In this document: positions 32,809 to 33,220 of the stretch, in pieces
How positions within the stretch are numbered: position 1 is the stretch's first letter
How the letters are laid out: each line of letters begins with the position of its first letter
NCBI GenBank assembly: GCA_018711885.1
Contig: DVHT01000189.1
Span: 1 to 33,220 of the forward strand
Source: Candidatus Choladousia intestinipullorum
GTDB lineage: Bacteria; Bacillota; Clostridia; Lachnospirales; Lachnospiraceae
DNA: 33,220 nucleotides
Direction: 5' to 3'
Translations under genes and position numbers: made by a program
The notes under the pieces: model-generated
Databases searched by the model: none
Told to the model about the DNA's origin: nothing
The model's input: only the letters and a program-made list of their open reading frames with translations

Positions 32809-33220
32809 TCACAGCAGAGACTTCAAAAAATCTATCGCTTCTTCTGCCTCGTCCTCCGTACAGCCGCAGGCAAGCGCGATTTCTCTTTTCCCTGCTCCCG
32901 GTTCCTTCCGCAGGAACTCCCTCACCTTTTTCAGCACGCTGCGCAGTTCCTCACGGCCTAATTCACGGCCTTCCTCTCGGCTTTCTTCCCGCTGCACTCT
33001 GATATCCGTTTCATAATCATATTCCGCCATCAACATATTAACCACCTCGCTGCTTTTCCTCGACAAATATTCCTGCAGGATTCCCGCATCCAGACAGGAA
33101 AGAACTGCTTCCTTTAACCCGTTTCCTTTTTCCCTCTGCCGCCTGATTTCATCCACAAACAGGCTGTATTCTTTCAGGATGCCGCATGCATCCAGAATGC
33201 TGTGTCCCGCGGAAGGATTG
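32809..33220 (-). CDS. Rpn-family recombination-promoting nuclease/transposase-like protein, C-terminal part (cut by window edge)
   Basis: The frame is open to the right edge, upstream of the track's GTG start at 33156. It reads NPSAGHSILDACGILKEYSL and then FVDEIRR, close to the conserved GHN...C..L.EYS.FVD block of Rpn / PD-(D/E)XK nuclease-family transposase-like proteins. The rest is the usual C-terminal tail: CLDAGILQEYLSRKSSEVVNML, an EESREEGRELGREE charged helix and a short helical end. The catalytic N-terminal domain lies outside the window. Rpn proteins nick DNA and promote recombination, and they occur in large variable families in Lachnospiraceae. Confidence 0.78.
   Translation of the reverse strand, partial: NPSAGHSILDACGILKEYSLFVDEIRRQREKGNGLKEAVLSCLDAGILQEYLSRKSSEVVNMLMAEYDYETDIRVQREESREEGRELGREELRSVLKKVREFLRKEPGAGKREIALACGCTEDEAEEAIDFLKSLL

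Noticed and set aside
32809-33220. Complete insertion sequence at the right edge
   Set aside because: The Rpn-type protein resembles a transposase-like nuclease family but no terminal inverted repeats or target duplications are visible, and the gene is cut by the window.

Overview
The window looks like a chromosomal stretch of a Gram-positive anaerobe of the Clostridia, most likely a Lachnospiraceae-type gut bacterium. This is an inference from gene content (cysteine desulfidase CyuA, an ASKHA/RACo-type protein, a YARHG-domain surface protein, an ATC hydrolase, an Rpn-family nuclease, a heterodimeric ABC exporter), from strong GGAGG ribosome sites, from TTGACA/TATAAT promoters, and from moderate GC content judged by eye. 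No rRNA, tRNA, CRISPR array, insertion sequence or prophage was recognised, and no gene-free stretch exceeds about 230 bases. Most genes lie on the minus strand.

Region 1 (1-8900, minus). The 5' part of glutamate synthase (gltB) runs off the left edge. Upstream of it lie a CPBP membrane protease and then an apparent four-gene operon: a transmembrane Hanks-type Ser/Thr kinase, a large Ig-like surface protein with an acidic stalk and an odd C-terminal anchor, a YARHG-domain protein on a Gly/Ser/Asp linker, and a TcaA/YvbJ-like membrane-anchored protein. The operon has a near-perfect promoter in front and a hairpin behind. It is the best candidate in the window for an undescribed envelope sensing system.

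Region 2 (8900-16500). A membrane-anchored protein joins an Amidase_3 domain to a class-A beta-lactamase-like domain and sits behind an HD-domain gene. A HAD phosphatase follows, then a small membrane protein whose promoter carries two tandem LexA-like boxes. The plus-strand ASKHA-ATPase gene comes next, then (minus) a small acidic protein and a membrane-tethered MutS-like ATPase.

Region 3 (16500-24150). A MarR regulator heads an operon for a two-subunit ABC exporter with one degenerate ATP site. A GNAT acetyltransferase and a Crp/Fnr regulator are divergent across a perfect 10-bp inverted repeat. Thioredoxin and a MATE transporter are divergent around a 13-bp palindrome placed at classical activator distances from both inferred starts.

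Region 4 (24150-28900, minus). This is a pyrimidine-nucleoside salvage operon (udp, cdd, deoB) continuing into a cysteine desulfidase and a 1-phosphofructokinase-type kinase. Together they break nucleosides down to bases and pentose phosphate and feed sugar phosphate and pyruvate into central metabolism.

Region 5 (28900-33220). A plus-strand gene fuses an XRE DNA-binding domain to an alanine-type aminotransferase, with a strong internal ribosome site exactly at the domain junction. Minus-strand genes follow: a one-HKD (half-length) phospholipase-D-like protein, a YgjP-type metallopeptidase, an ATC hydrolase and the C-terminal part of an Rpn-family nuclease cut by the right edge.
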